DNA of 64,000 nt from Margaritifera margaritifera. Lineage: Eukaryota > Mollusca > Bivalvia > Unionida > Margaritiferidae. Below are positions 1 to 10,589 of this stretch, one piece after another. A model generated the notes under the pieces. That model saw only the letters and a program-made list of their open reading frames with translations. It was not told the DNA's origin and made no database searches. Position 1 is the stretch's first letter. Every line of letters begins with the position of its first letter. The stretch is taken from the NCBI GenBank assembly GCA_029931535.1, contig JAQPZY010000542.1:62001-126000 (forward strand). Reading direction: 5' to 3'. The translations under genes were made by a program, and so were the position numbers.

Positions 1-2909
1 TCTATTTGAAGTAATAGGGCATCTATAGAGTAACAGTTGTTTAAAACGCTGATGGAGAAAATAATAGGAAATACAAAATAGTTCCAGCATAAAAGTGAAA
101 ATTCATTTAGGGGTTTCCAATGAAGAATGTTACAAATATACAGATTCTATTTATATTGTTGCAAAAATTGCAACTAAAGCTAACACCAGAAATGATTGAA
201 TAAAGGGAAAGTCTAACCAAGTTTTGCATCTTGAATGTATATGATACCTCTCTCAGCCTAGTTTTTTTCCTCAGAGTTTCAATTATCTAATGCAAAATCT
301 TTTAATTTTGCAAATAACCTTTCTGACAGTAACAGCCTTCTGACGATGACCCATTTTAATAAAATAAAAAACTCGAACAAATTTTTGGTGTTTTCCTGCT
401 TGGCAAATGCTTATTTAAGATATTGTATGAACATGGAGTTTTCACCAAAATACATTTTTAATGTCTGGTTTGTTCTAGATGAAAATGGTGCTGATCTGGT
501 AGCTATCTTAAAAATCTTGTTATCGCTACTTAATCAAAATGGAAAGTCATATCAACATTGGGTTTTCACCAAAAAACCTTTTGTGGTGTCTCTAAGTGTC
601 TCTTTTGTGGTGTCTCTAAGTTGGTCCTAAGAGCAGTCTTTCCAACAGCTCTAGTTTTTCCCTTTCTTTTTTTATCCCTTCAGAATCCCTATTTTTTTCA
701 ACTTTTTCCGAAATGGACCTAACATCCCTATTTTTAAATTTTATGTTGAAAATTGATTCCACACTGTATGAATGGCCATAACACTGCAAATTCGGTAATG
801 GTCTTTGTGATGTGGAGCTCAGTGTTTAAGAAAAGAGAGGCAACCTGGATTAAAGAGAGACAGTATGTGAATAAGATCATGCTCTTGATCGAATTTATGA
901 AGGTAAATCAAGTAAAGGTTTTAGTTTTTCAGTAATATACATAACTTTTATAATATTTGTCTTTATAAAATATATATTTTTTCCTTACTTTTCCCTACTT
1001 TTTTTAAGTAGCCCTACTTAGCACTTATCAAGTGTTAGAACTTTTTAAATGAAACAGATTGGTGGCAGCATGGAGGATATAAAATGTCTTTACCAGCTAG
1101 AAATGTTCTGGATGAACTTGAAACAACTGAAGGGGGTTGGAGGGGAGGGGCTGCTGCTGAAACAGATAAACATGGCAGACAGATTGGAGATGTTCATGTT
1201 ACTGAGGATGATTGGCCAAGCAAAAAGTACACTCATGATCCAAAGTTTCCATTAGCATGGACACAAACATTTTCATGGATAAAATTGATCAAAAAAAGGT
1301 GACACGACATGCAATCTGTGTATGAATTGGAAAGGAAAAACCCTTTACAGCAGAGGAGGAGTTTGTGTACATTTCGGGACATCAATATTAACATGCTAGA
1401 GAGAAGAAAATACGGTGACTATGTACCCAATTAAATTTAGTTAGGAAAAATAATAGCAATTTGATTTGAGTAATCCCCACCCTGTGTGTGTGTGTATGTG
1501 GGGGGCACTTTCCCCATTTTTTAAAAATTCCTGGATGCAGCACTGCAGTATGATGGGCATCTTGTCAAGCTTGTCATGACATCGGACTGGATGATCATAT
1601 TAACATGGGGTTTTCACCAAAATATTTGTTTTAATTTCTGGTTTGAAGGAACAACCAACCAACCCCCCAAAATAAAATAAAAAATTAAATGGTCTGTTTT
1701 AAAATCTCTCAGTTATTATTGAATATGAACCAAATGTCTCTCTTGTGAGCAATTTTCAAGTCCCATTAATTCACAATGAATTTGCAAATATATATTGCAA
1801 AACTACACCCCACTTCTTCCAACAAAAAGCCAGATACATCAATGTCTGGAATTGGCTTGCTGTGCAAGTGCTGACAGCCAGGAACTTAAATACCAATGGA
1901 CATATTTCTGTGCCTTTTATAAATTGGATATTGATACATCAATCTTTATGAAGTTAGATTTCCTCTTTTATTTTTGACTACATTTCACTACATGCAGTTG
2001 CTATTTTATATATTTGATGAATGTCAAAGAAGACAGACTATTTGCCAGTGATATTGGTTAAAGATGGTCTTCATTTATAGCAGAATGAAACGATAAAATG
2101 TTCTCACATTCATTATTATAATTATTGCATAATTTGCTTGATTTAAGGCCAAAATGCAAGTCTTTTCTACCCTAAGAGATTGACCCAGTCCTTGGAACGA
2201 ACAGTTTGTAGTCGTGTTTATGGTTGGAGATGTAAAATGACATTTTTTCATTTTTGTAGGCAAGTTAATATGTTATTAAACTGTAATCACTTACACCTTC
2301 ATCCTAGAATATATTCAATTCTTACAGATACAGCAATAAAAGAAACTGATAAACAAATTTTAACTATTATAAGAAATAATAAAAGAATATATCGGGCATC
2401 AATAATTTGGTTAGGATTTGTGTTTAGCTCAGTTTGCATGTACCTTTTCCTCCAGAGTCATAAAGACAAGATCTGTCACTTTTGGACAATGTGTCACAAT
2501 CCAGTGACTTGAAATAAGTTTGCCATAAATGCCTGTTTTATACAGTGATTTTTCTGTAGTTTTTCTGTTAGCAAAAATTATTTGGGGAAAAGGTTTTCTA
2601 ACATCGAGACAACCAATTACACCTTTGGCAGTTTTGGCAAGTTAAATTGTCAGGATGAACAAATAGGTGCAAAGGTCACCTTTGAACAGGGCAGAGGTGT
2701 TTAATTTCATAAAAGTATGCTATGTAAATTCTTCATTCATATTTTCGAATTTCATTATATACTTCATAACAATATATTGAAATCTATCATTGGCAGAAAA
2801 TGTGATATTACCACAGTGTCTCGAACTTCGAACTACTTTCTTTTCCCATTTAGGAAACATCTGCCCTTAAAGATGCTATAATATAATGTTTAGAACTAAA
2901 TCATCTCTT

Positions 2910-2910
<1 letters not shown>
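1..2910. other. AT-rich intergenic DNA, no supported gene
   Basis: Reading frames of up to 110 codons occur here, but they have no recognisable motif, biased composition or splice context. The block looks like ordinary AT-rich noncoding DNA. A short (GT) run lies near 1485-1500. Confidence 0.5.

Positions 2911-2915
<5 letters not shown>

Positions 2916-2955
<40 letters not shown>
2916..2955. repeat. (CT)n microsatellite
   Basis: About 20 uninterrupted CT dinucleotides, preceded by a short CTTT-rich lead-in. Confidence 0.95.
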
Positions 2956-2959
<4 letters not shown>

Positions 2960-4570
2960 TTAACAGATCTTAGAATATGACAACACTGTACATTAGTGCA
3001 AGCAATGAAGAAGTGCCATCAACAAATGCCTAAACAAACTCCAAACAAGTAGGTTTAAAGCATTTTCTTATTTAAAATACTTTTCCAGTGAATCGTGGAA
3101 AATGTCATTGACTGAACTAACATGACCTGTTTGTATATGTCCACCATAAAGCAAATCATATTATGTTATGATGCCCATTTGTTTGTCTGTGACCAATTTC
3201 AATTTTGCATAATTAGAGTTACTTACTATCTACATCTGCGATATTTTCTGGATGGCTTGCAGATGGGGTTAAAGAGAATCCAGTGGATTTGGGGTTAAAA
3301 GGTCATTGTAACAGATGCTGCCTGGGCATGTGAGTGCACAAATCGTGCCATAATATTAAAGATTTTCGCATTTAGACAACTGTGATGTGTGAGAACTCTC
3401 ACAAATTAGTTAAAAGTTGCCAATATAAAAATGCTCTCTGCACACTATCAAATTTGTATTTAACTCTTAAAATAAACTGAAGAAATAAGAATTTTTAAAT
3501 AAATAATTAGGATGTTTATTTAATGAAAATACCTATGTCCATTCGAAAGTGTGCAGTTTTAGGTTAAAACAAAAGGATACTTTAAAATCCCACTAATTAT
3601 TTATAACAGAAAAATGTGTGTACTAGAGGAGTTCTGCAATTGTTGATCTTTCACATTTGCGCATGTGCAAACTTTGGTCCCTTTCTGGAAGGTGAGATTA
3701 TAGTAGATGACTGGGCAGAAAATTACTTATTCTTTCCAACTTCAAGACAGTGCTGGCACGAATGTGCAAAGTGAAGGATGAAGTGGAGTTTCTCACCAAA
3801 CAGGACGAGAAAAGATGGGAGGTACGTTGTGTAATAAGTACAGAAATTATGGGAAAATAACTCTTATAGCACCTTGAGTCACCAGATAATATGCATTTAG
3901 AGCAGAGTTATCCATGAGAAAATATCAGTGAACTGGCAAATTCTACAAAACAACCATAAAGAACAGTTTCCCAACTTGTTCAAGCTAGCTATGCATATAC
4001 CCTTGAGATGGCTGACTAAAAGGGGTTCTCAAGACAGAACTCTATCCATGCACAGATAAGGAGCCAGAGATGCTTTCATCTGAAGGGAGGATGTGCCCCA
4101 TTGTTGCCAAAAGTTATCAAACAATACAAATATTACATCATAAAAAGTAGTACATTTGGATTCTGTTCCAATTATTATTAGTTTTAGGTTTTGTATAAGC
4201 ATTAATCTGTTGACTGGTTCTGAGCTTACTCTTTTCCTTATCCATCTAAGGATTGTGTTCTGTGCTAAGAACCCCCTTTGAACTAATTTGCGGGAGTTCT
4301 TATACATCAATGCTTTCCAAGTGCAAAAGTTCACAATTTGTTTGTATCATTTGTCCAATTGCATGCACTGTCAGCATCTCTGAAGCACAGATTAAGCTCT
4401 GAAACAGTCAGCAGATTAATGCTTATACAACTAGAGGGAGAATCTTGTGATGATTTTGATTTAAATAGAGACCAAACAGAGTGGAGTGATTTCCTTTCCT
4501 CCCTCCCCTCCCCCCACACAATTGTTTTCTACACTCACCCCACCCCCATTGTTTTCGTGACATGACAAGG
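2956..4570. other. Intergenic DNA, no supported gene
   Basis: No gene or clear repeat is seen. Minus-strand frames between 4.0 and 4.6 kb overlap one another in different phases and have no family signature. Confidence 0.45.
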
Positions 4571-4589
4571 TGGGGGAGGGGGGTCTTCC

Positions 4590-5000
4590 ATTTCAGATAC
4601 AATCTTGGCAACATCTCTGTGGTTACCAAACATAGTGAATAGCTTGCACTTGGGGGAAGGAAGAACCCTATCAAATATGTGGCCAAAAGGTTATGGTCAC
4701 TATCAGAAAGAAGATAAATGGTTTATGCACAACAACATTCGTTCTGCGTCACACGCCTGGACCAAATTTTGCAGATGACTTGTATCTGGGGTAAGGAAGA
4801 AGCCTTTTGGTTTGGGAGACAAAAGGTCAAAGACCAAGGCCACAGACGAAGGAGGAAAATGGTATCCTCAAAATAAAATTAGTTCTACCTCACAAATCTG
4901 GACCAAAATTAGTGAATGCATTTGAGGTTAGGAAGAAGCCCAATGATTTTTAGAGCAAAGGTCACTAAAGGAGTTACCAGTCCCGACCATTTAATGGGGT
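4590..5000. repeat. Three-unit 136-bp diverged tandem repeat
   Basis: The sequence GGAAGAA(G/C) recurs at 4659, 4795 and 4931, spaced exactly 136 bp each time. Each occurrence is preceded by a TTGxxxxTGxGGxxA-like stretch and followed some 25-35 bp later by an AAAGGTCA/AAAGGTTA-like stretch. 'GGACCAAAatT' precedes units 2 and 3. The units are strongly diverged but in register, so this is an old tandem duplication. No coding frame is shared between units. Confidence 0.7.
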
Positions 5001-5394
5001 TGTGGGTTGAACAAAATGAATTATTTTGAGGTTAAATAGAAGACTATTAAACACGTGACAGGCATACGAGGGACTGAGGCAGTGATGGATTACCCAATAG
5101 GCAGACTAAGCGGTTTAGCATTGTTATTTTGAACTACATGGGGTGGGGGGGAGGCACCGCACCATAATCTTTTCAGTGCTTAGGGCCGCTAAAGGTCTTA
5201 TCCGGCCATGGACTGAGGAATTAATTTTCTGCTGATGCTGACAAATCTTCATTACGTGTGGCTCTTCACGTGGGTCGGCCTCATCGTTGACAAGAGCTGG
5301 ACTTTACTAGATCGTCATTTCTCAAAGAGTGTCCAGTATTGATTAACTGGCCCCACACATTGTCCATGTCTGTTTAAATAGTTTAAGACTCAGA

Positions 5395-5725
5395 TTCGGT
5401 AATATCCAAACGCACTTAGGTTTTTCTGTAGTCCGCTTTGGTGATCCAGACACCTTTAAACTCTTTTTTTGCTGAACTCAGAATCCTCTTTTGTGATTTC
5501 TGACTCCGTTTTGGGTTTCATGTGATTGAGGCGCCAGCTATGTGTTTCTATAAGTCCATTTGGATTAAGTTTTAAGGGTTTCCAACTCTGTTTCTATAAT
5601 TTTAAAGTTCGTTTCGGTGATTCAAACTCCATTTCAATGTTTAGTTATGCTTTGGCGATTTGGATTCAGTTTTAGCAGTTTCAGTGATTTCATACTCCAT
5701 TTTGGTGATTCAGACTCTAGTACAT
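5395..5725. repeat. Degenerate minisatellite (GGTGATTCxxACTCC-like)
   Basis: Variants of 'TTTTGGTGATTCAGACTCCA' recur about every 22-30 bp: GGTGATCCAGACACC, GTGATTTCTGACTCCG, GGTGATTCAAACTCCA, GGCGATTTGGATTCAG, AGTGATTTCATACTCC and GGTGATTCAGACTCTA. The units are imperfect and the spacing drifts, as expected of an old minisatellite. Confidence 0.6.
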
Positions 5726-6513
5726 TTTAACATAAACACATTCATACTTCTCTAGCTAGTAACTTTCACAAAATTATGTTCCGATTAGGTCCAATTTGGT
5801 AATTTGTCACACCGCCGATAATCCATTTTATTTTCCTTCAGCTTTGGCATTTTCAGTGTATGAATCATGGCATTGCTTGTATGCAATTTTTCAATTTGAG
5901 TCCATTTGGAAAAGCCCTTTTCTAAAACTGTTGAGAATGAAATTCCTGACCAGCGATTCCCGTTTATCCACATGACCCTATGGTTTTGGGATGAAGGTAC
6001 CTCGCTTGTATAAACTAAATCACTAAAGTAATCTTAGATAATAACTGTTTATATGCACACTTCGTATGGAAAATTCCCTGTCCACCTAACCAAATTTACT
6101 GCAACACAATCCAGCTACATTATTTGCAGAGACGTGTCTCACCACTCCACTTAATTTTTCTTACTTACTCTCTTCCATCTCTCTCCATTCTACCTCTCTC
6201 TGTCTATATATATACTATTACAAAATATACCAGAAAACACCGACACCCACTTACAGAATATGACTGGCTAACCCAGTTGCGGAGTGAGGGTTCGAGGCGC
6301 ACAGGGGCAATGTTCTTTAGTGGCGCCGCTACTTGACCTCAGAGAACAGTTTTTATGTCAGTTGCCAACCTACGTCACCCCCCCCCCCACCACCACCACC
6401 ACTCCAAATATAAGTTTTGCGAAGAAAAACCCACATTACGCTAAAGTGAGGTGAAATACTATGAAAATTTCAACTGAAATTCCCCCTCTTGTGCTGCCAC
6501 TGGAATAACCAGT

Positions 6514-6675
6514 CCCTGTAGCGTACTAACGGGGGGAGGGGGGCAGGACGTTTGCCCTGGGCGCCAGAGGTCTTGGAGCGCCAAAACAGCCGATACAAAT
6601 TTGGGCCTTGTATTTTGGCCCTTCGGGCCATCATCGTCGCCCCGGGCGCCATTTACCCTTAGTACATCACCACTG
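6514..6675. mobile_element. Short GC-rich MITE-like insertion
   Basis: This GC-rich segment stands out from the AT-rich flanks and contains 'CCCTGGGCGCC' and 'CCCCGGGCGCC'. Its ends form an imperfect terminal inverted repeat: CCCTGTAGCGTACTAA on the left, and CAGTGGTGATGTACTAA when the right end is read on the minus strand. The same 6-mer ACCAGT flanks both sides (6508-6513 and 6676-6681), which looks like a target-site duplication. The CAGTGG terminus resembles hAT elements, but those usually make 8-bp duplications, so the superfamily is uncertain. Confidence 0.45.
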
Positions 6676-6689
6676 ACCAGTACCACTTG

Positions 6690-7900
6690 AAAAGGTGGGC
6701 CCTACATACCACCCAGTAAATAAATCGGCATGAAATATATCACAGTCATTCGCTGTCACCAATGAGATTTGGATTGCCTTCAGAGATATAATCTCATCGC
6801 AAAGCGACACAACAGTTTGTTATAAATTACAGCAATCACCCTTGATTTCAGCTAGCAAAAGTCTTGCTGAATTAGTCACGTGTTCTGTTTGCCGTTAGAC
6901 ATGTTCATCATCTGGATCACACTGTTCAGTTTCAACATAAGGGTTGATTTCTTCTTGCTAAAAATAGACTCGATCTCGCAAGGACCTAATATCATAAACA
7001 TAGCTAAAGAATGGCAATCATTTGCCTATTTGATTAAACTACTTACAACAGTTCTGTTCTTTCTAGCCACAAATTCCGACGGAAAGTCAGGAAAACCTCT
7101 TGCTCTACTAAATAATACTGACCTATACCAGGTTACAGTATGGTGCGACCTCTAGCAATTTCTTAATATACATGTCTCTCGGTAGATTATCCAATTCCTG
7201 ATCACGTCTTCTAATATAATCCTGATTGAGAACCGATATATGTTATGTCGATATTTTGGGCTGTTACAGCGAGAACATGTAGCTTGGGCATCTTTGTCAA
7301 AACATGTGTGATAGACATTCTGCGTACTCGTGTACTGAGGTTGTGAACATAGATTTGAATCGTCAGGATCCTCAGCCATCGAATTTGTTTCATAAAATGC
7401 GGGATACTGTAACAAATCTACTACTTCAATCTGTGATAGATATTGTTAGCCAATAATTTTGAGCATAAAATAAAAAGAAAAGTAGAGAATGGGAATTGCA
7501 GATTTTGCTACTGATTAGGGTTAACCCCTTCTAGATCCCTGTTTCAAGCGTCGATGAATCTACGATGATTTCCCGTGGGTTCCGAAGCAAAAGTTTTCAT
7601 CACCGCGCACAGATTTTCAATTACTGCGGGGTGAGCTCAGCCCGATCGCGCGGTTGAGGTGGGCGACGAACGCGAGTCCGAAACCACGGACGCGTGCACT
7701 CGCGTGGTGAGTTTGAAACAGCTGTTACTTATCTGGGTTACCCCGCGCGACTACTGGTCAAGGTTAAATCGAGACCATTTTTGAACCGTTTACTCGATTA
7801 CATATGCAAATCAAATCCCTTTTTCATTTCTGTCTTGGACTGTGCTGAGAATGCTTAGTGCCGCTGCGAGAATTTCCGAATAGACACGCATTCGTTTATG
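6690..7900. other. Intergenic DNA with a CpG-rich patch beside element A
   Basis: No gene is supported in this block. From about 7580 to 7760 the DNA becomes CpG-rich and contains an imperfect inverted repeat (ACCACG ... CGTGGT near 7682-7707). This may mark the edge of Polinton element A or a promoter for its genes. No terminal inverted repeat matching the other side of the element could be found by eye. Confidence 0.4.
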
Positions 7901-7921
7901 CAAACATAACGAAGTTATTTT

Positions 7922-8159
7922 TTAAGCGCCTCCAGCTACAAACAATACAGCTCCGAGAACAACTCCTATTAGTGTGCCTATGATAGTTGCCGTAGTTGCA
8001 ATTGCAATTCCAGCAACACCCAAGTCAACGGTTGTTGCCGCGGCGAGTCCATTAATCGCATCAGCGACAAAACATACGCGTTTGTATTTTGCGAATATTA
8101 GTTTTCTTGGCGATTTCCGCTTCAATTATTTTCTCGCGTCGGTGACTATGAGGGTTCAT
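7922..8159 (-). pseudogene. Element A: small gene with C-terminal hydrophobic segment
   Basis: An ATG at 8157-8159 overlaps the TGA of the preceding gene (ATGA overlap), the tight packing typical of viral or Polinton operon-like clusters. The N-terminus is basic and charged (MNPHSHRREKIIEAEIAKK). The frame must then shift by one to reach the long downstream frame that ends at 7922. That downstream part has a basic patch (KRKSPRKLIFAKYKR), then an Ala/Gly/Ile-rich hydrophobic stretch of some 40 residues that could be one or two membrane helices or a capsid-lytic peptide. I do not recognise the family. The frameshift suggests a broken copy. Confidence 0.4.
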
Positions 8160-8554
8160 AACAGTTCTTCGATTGAAAACGTCATCGCGAAGTATAATTG
8201 CTCAGCAGACAGACCTAGTCCCGACGCATCGCGGTTGGGTGCAAGACGCACATGCACTTCCAGCCAACTGTTTTTCTTCACTGATACAACTGCCATGTAA
8301 TCGTAGAAAATATTTTCCAGGGGAATATTTATGTCTCCGGCTATTGTTTGCACGGTGCCGTGTTCGCCTAGAAATACACCGATTACACATCTACTTTGTG
8401 TCGCCAACAATCGTTTTAGTTTTCGTTACGCTGACAAATAAGTCCTTGTTGAATAGTAGTCTGGGTTTATCTTTCGCCGGTCGAGATATTGTTGATTCGG
8501 TATAATTGGTGGAGAGTTGTATCGCTGTAGACTTGTCAGTGAATATTGCTTCAT
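8156..8554 (-). pseudogene. Element A: unrecognised 133-codon gene, one in-frame stop
   Basis: Starting at the ATG at 8552-8554 (MKQYSLTSLQRYNSPP), a single frame runs to the TGA at 8156-8158, interrupted only by one TAA at 8426-8428. The part after the stop contains GVFLGEHGTVQTIAGD, then FYDYMAVVSVKKNSWLEV and APNRDASGLGLSAEQL, an ordered, mostly beta-prone composition without low complexity. Codon use is CpG-rich like the rest of element A. It lies directly upstream of, and overlaps by 4 bp, the hydrophobic gene. I cannot name the family; a minor structural protein is possible. Confidence 0.45.
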
Positions 8555-8579
8555 TGTTTTAAAAACAATCCCTTAATGT

Positions 8580-8839
8580 TTTCACGCCTGACAATGGCGT
8601 AGCTTTCAGCGACCAGGCGTTTTAGCGTGCTAACGCGATGATTCCAAGCTGGCCTCGAGTGGGTATTGGTACACCAGGATGGTCCAAACTATCGATTTCT
8701 ATCTGGCCCTTAGCGAGATTATATGTGAGCGTTTATTAACGCCGTTATCACGTAGATATTCGTCGACAAGTGGCACAAAACCGCCATCTTCCAGCTGATA
8801 TTCCGCAACATCGTCATTGGGTGGTTGTTCAGAACCCAT
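8580..8839 (-). pseudogene. Element A: unrecognised small gene, frameshifted
   Basis: An ATG at 8837-8839 opens a 46-codon frame beginning MGSEQPPNDDVAEYQLEDGG and containing VPLVDEYLRDNGVN. It hits a stop near 8699. A one-base shift before that stop reaches another open stretch (GQIEIDSLDHPGVPIPTRGQ) that continues toward 8580. The acidic N-terminus followed by mixed alpha/beta composition looks like a real protein broken once. Family unknown. It belongs to the minus-strand cluster of element A. Confidence 0.4.
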
Positions 8840-9298
8840 CACGTATATGTACTGATAAATCGTAAGCACAGACGCCTAAGACGGTTAAAAATAGATTCGG
8901 ATAGACGTTGAATTCTTAAAACTCGGTTTCATCACCAGTGACCACTAATATCGATACTGCAAATGTGAAATATTGAACACAGCCGTGTTAGATTGGACGC
9001 ATCACTGGTGATCTAGTACTTTAGTGATTATTTAACAACATTGTTACACCCAACATGCCGCTAAATCCGGTTAAGATAAAAAAAAAATACGATCCAGACT
9101 CGCGTATCTTTAAGATGATGTTTAGGTTTATCAAAGTCATTACAGCACGAATGAAAAAAAAGTTGACAACTTGTTATGCCGTATTTTGCTTCCCTCTCCT
9201 TCGCCGGTTAATATTCCACTGAATAAACCCCATGAAGTTACTACGTTTATTTGTGAGGATAGAGCTGATAACACCTGGGCGGCCTTTACATTCACGTA

Positions 9299-9430
9299 TT
9301 ATTTCATCTCAACATCAGCATCGTCGACATAATTTTTGATCAAGGCAAACGACACGCCAGCCTCTCTGATTTCTTCGTTTTCGGTGATTTCGGAGAGGTT
9401 TTTCGCGATGGCTCCTCGCGGCTTCAAACG
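9299..9430 (-). pseudogene. Element A: C-terminal fragment of unrecognised protein
   Basis: A minus-strand frame ending in TAA at 9299-9301 encodes AIAKNLSEITENEEIREAGV and then SFALIKNYVDDADVEMK, an amphipathic helical, charged C-terminus. Upstream the frame is broken by stops. It has the same strand and CpG-rich composition as the other element A genes. Family not recognised. Confidence 0.35.
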
Positions 9431-9467
9431 ACAGTGTCGTTGATTCCACGTTGGACGTTAGCAGTTT

Positions 9468-10010
9468 TCAAGTTGAATCTTGAAAAATTACAAGCATGTT
9501 TGGGTTGACGCCTACAATAGTCAGGCTGCTCAACTTAACCAAATCGTCTTTGGTGCCAAACCTGGTTAAATCCACATCGGCGCCTCCCCGTCGGGTTGCT
9601 GTGCTTGCCCGTCCGTAAATGTCAACAGGAATTTCGTATATAGTTTTAAACGCAGCTTCTAAATGACAACGCAAAATCGACTGGTGCGTGGTCTGGCTTT
9701 TTGCATATTGGGCCTTATGTTTGCGATTTCAACGGCAGCGTTGAATAAATCGGAGGTAGTCGTCCAGTGGCAACCTCACCACGTAGATAGTCAACAACTT
9801 TCCGTGGCGGTACAAACCCATCCGAGTCAAAATAGAATAGGCGTCGAGGCGACCCAACCCGTCCCAGGTCATGTCGATGAATCCAGGTTAACGATGCCAG
9901 TTTCCTACGTGCGGGGGATCATTGATGCATGTTCAACCCGCATAACGACCCCTCGGAAATGCTTAACTGATTTTGTCATCTCGTGTTCAAAATTGGTCAA
10001 CGGACGCCAG
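9468..10010 (-). pseudogene. Element A: gene conserved between elements A and B, function unknown
   Basis: The C-terminal frame (9468-9674) includes PVDIYGRASTATRRGG and VDLTRFGTKDDLVKL. The equivalent place in element B has INIYGHSTTRPRG and VDLSRFASKADL, so purifying selection acted on this protein before both copies decayed. Upstream, in other frames, A has a VVDYLRG...LPPIYSTLPL-like stretch matched by VADY...LPLFYSMLPL in B. Stops and frameshifts break both. It lies just downstream of the pX-like gene. I do not recognise the family; a structural protein is plausible from its position. Confidence 0.45.
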
Positions 10011-10128
10011 AGAAGCTTCGCTTCCGTGGCAGTCAACGGAAGACTTCTTCAAATCAATACTCTTTGTCCCCCACGCCCAGATAGTCGAAGACCTTTTCGC
10101 TTTTTTGTTTACCCACCAACCGTCTTTC

Positions 10129-10465
10129 TCAGAGCCATCCTGGATGCGGTTCCGACGGCCCTGCTTTTGCAACCACGGCAGATGCGGCCGTCAACAGCGC
10201 TGGAATCGCCGCAAGGAATGGAAATATTCCGCCGTCCTGTTTCGTCGTGGCGACCCCGGCCGCTGACAAGTTAAAAGTTATCCCGCTGCTTTGACGTTTA
10301 ATTGCTTCGAACTGTTGCAGCTGTGTCTGTGTCAACATCAGTGGCGTGTTCCCAGATAATTTGTCCGGATAAACTTTCAAACGAACTCCGGTTTGTTTTT
10401 CATCGCGGCTGAGATCTTTTCGAGTTGACCTCGGCTCAACGTGACACGTTTACGCTGTGCGACAT
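10129..10465 (-). pseudogene. Element A: pX-like small capsid-associated protein
   Basis: The layout is characteristic: an N-terminal LSRGQLEKISAAMKNK segment, a (V/I)xLRLKVY strand, a PLMLTQTQLQQFEAIK segment, then a C-terminal hydrophobic Gly/Ala/Pro stretch (GGIFPFLAAIPALLTAAS). The same arrangement recurs in element B (50.3 kb) and element C (40.1-40.46 kb). Small basic/hydrophobic proteins of this kind accompany the MCP in Polintons and adintoviruses and have been compared with adenovirus pX/pVI. A frameshift near 10380 separates the N-terminal part. It lies immediately downstream of the MCP, as expected. Confidence 0.55.
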
Positions 10466-10589
10466 TTTATTTGAAACGTCACAGGTTTAATTACTCACTA
10501 CGAGTTTGCGAAAACAACTATGAGTTTTGAGAACATTTTACGAATTTTCCACAGGCGCGTCAATGACCCTCATTCGGCCACCTGAACCC

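Noticed and set aside
2180..2512. 110-codon plus-strand frame
   Set aside because: No motif, AT-rich composition, no splice or promoter support; length is possible by chance.
9663..10274. 203-codon plus-strand open frame in element A
   Set aside because: It lies antisense to the minus-strand pX-like and unknown genes, which have conserved counterparts in elements B and C. The plus frame is not conserved in B.
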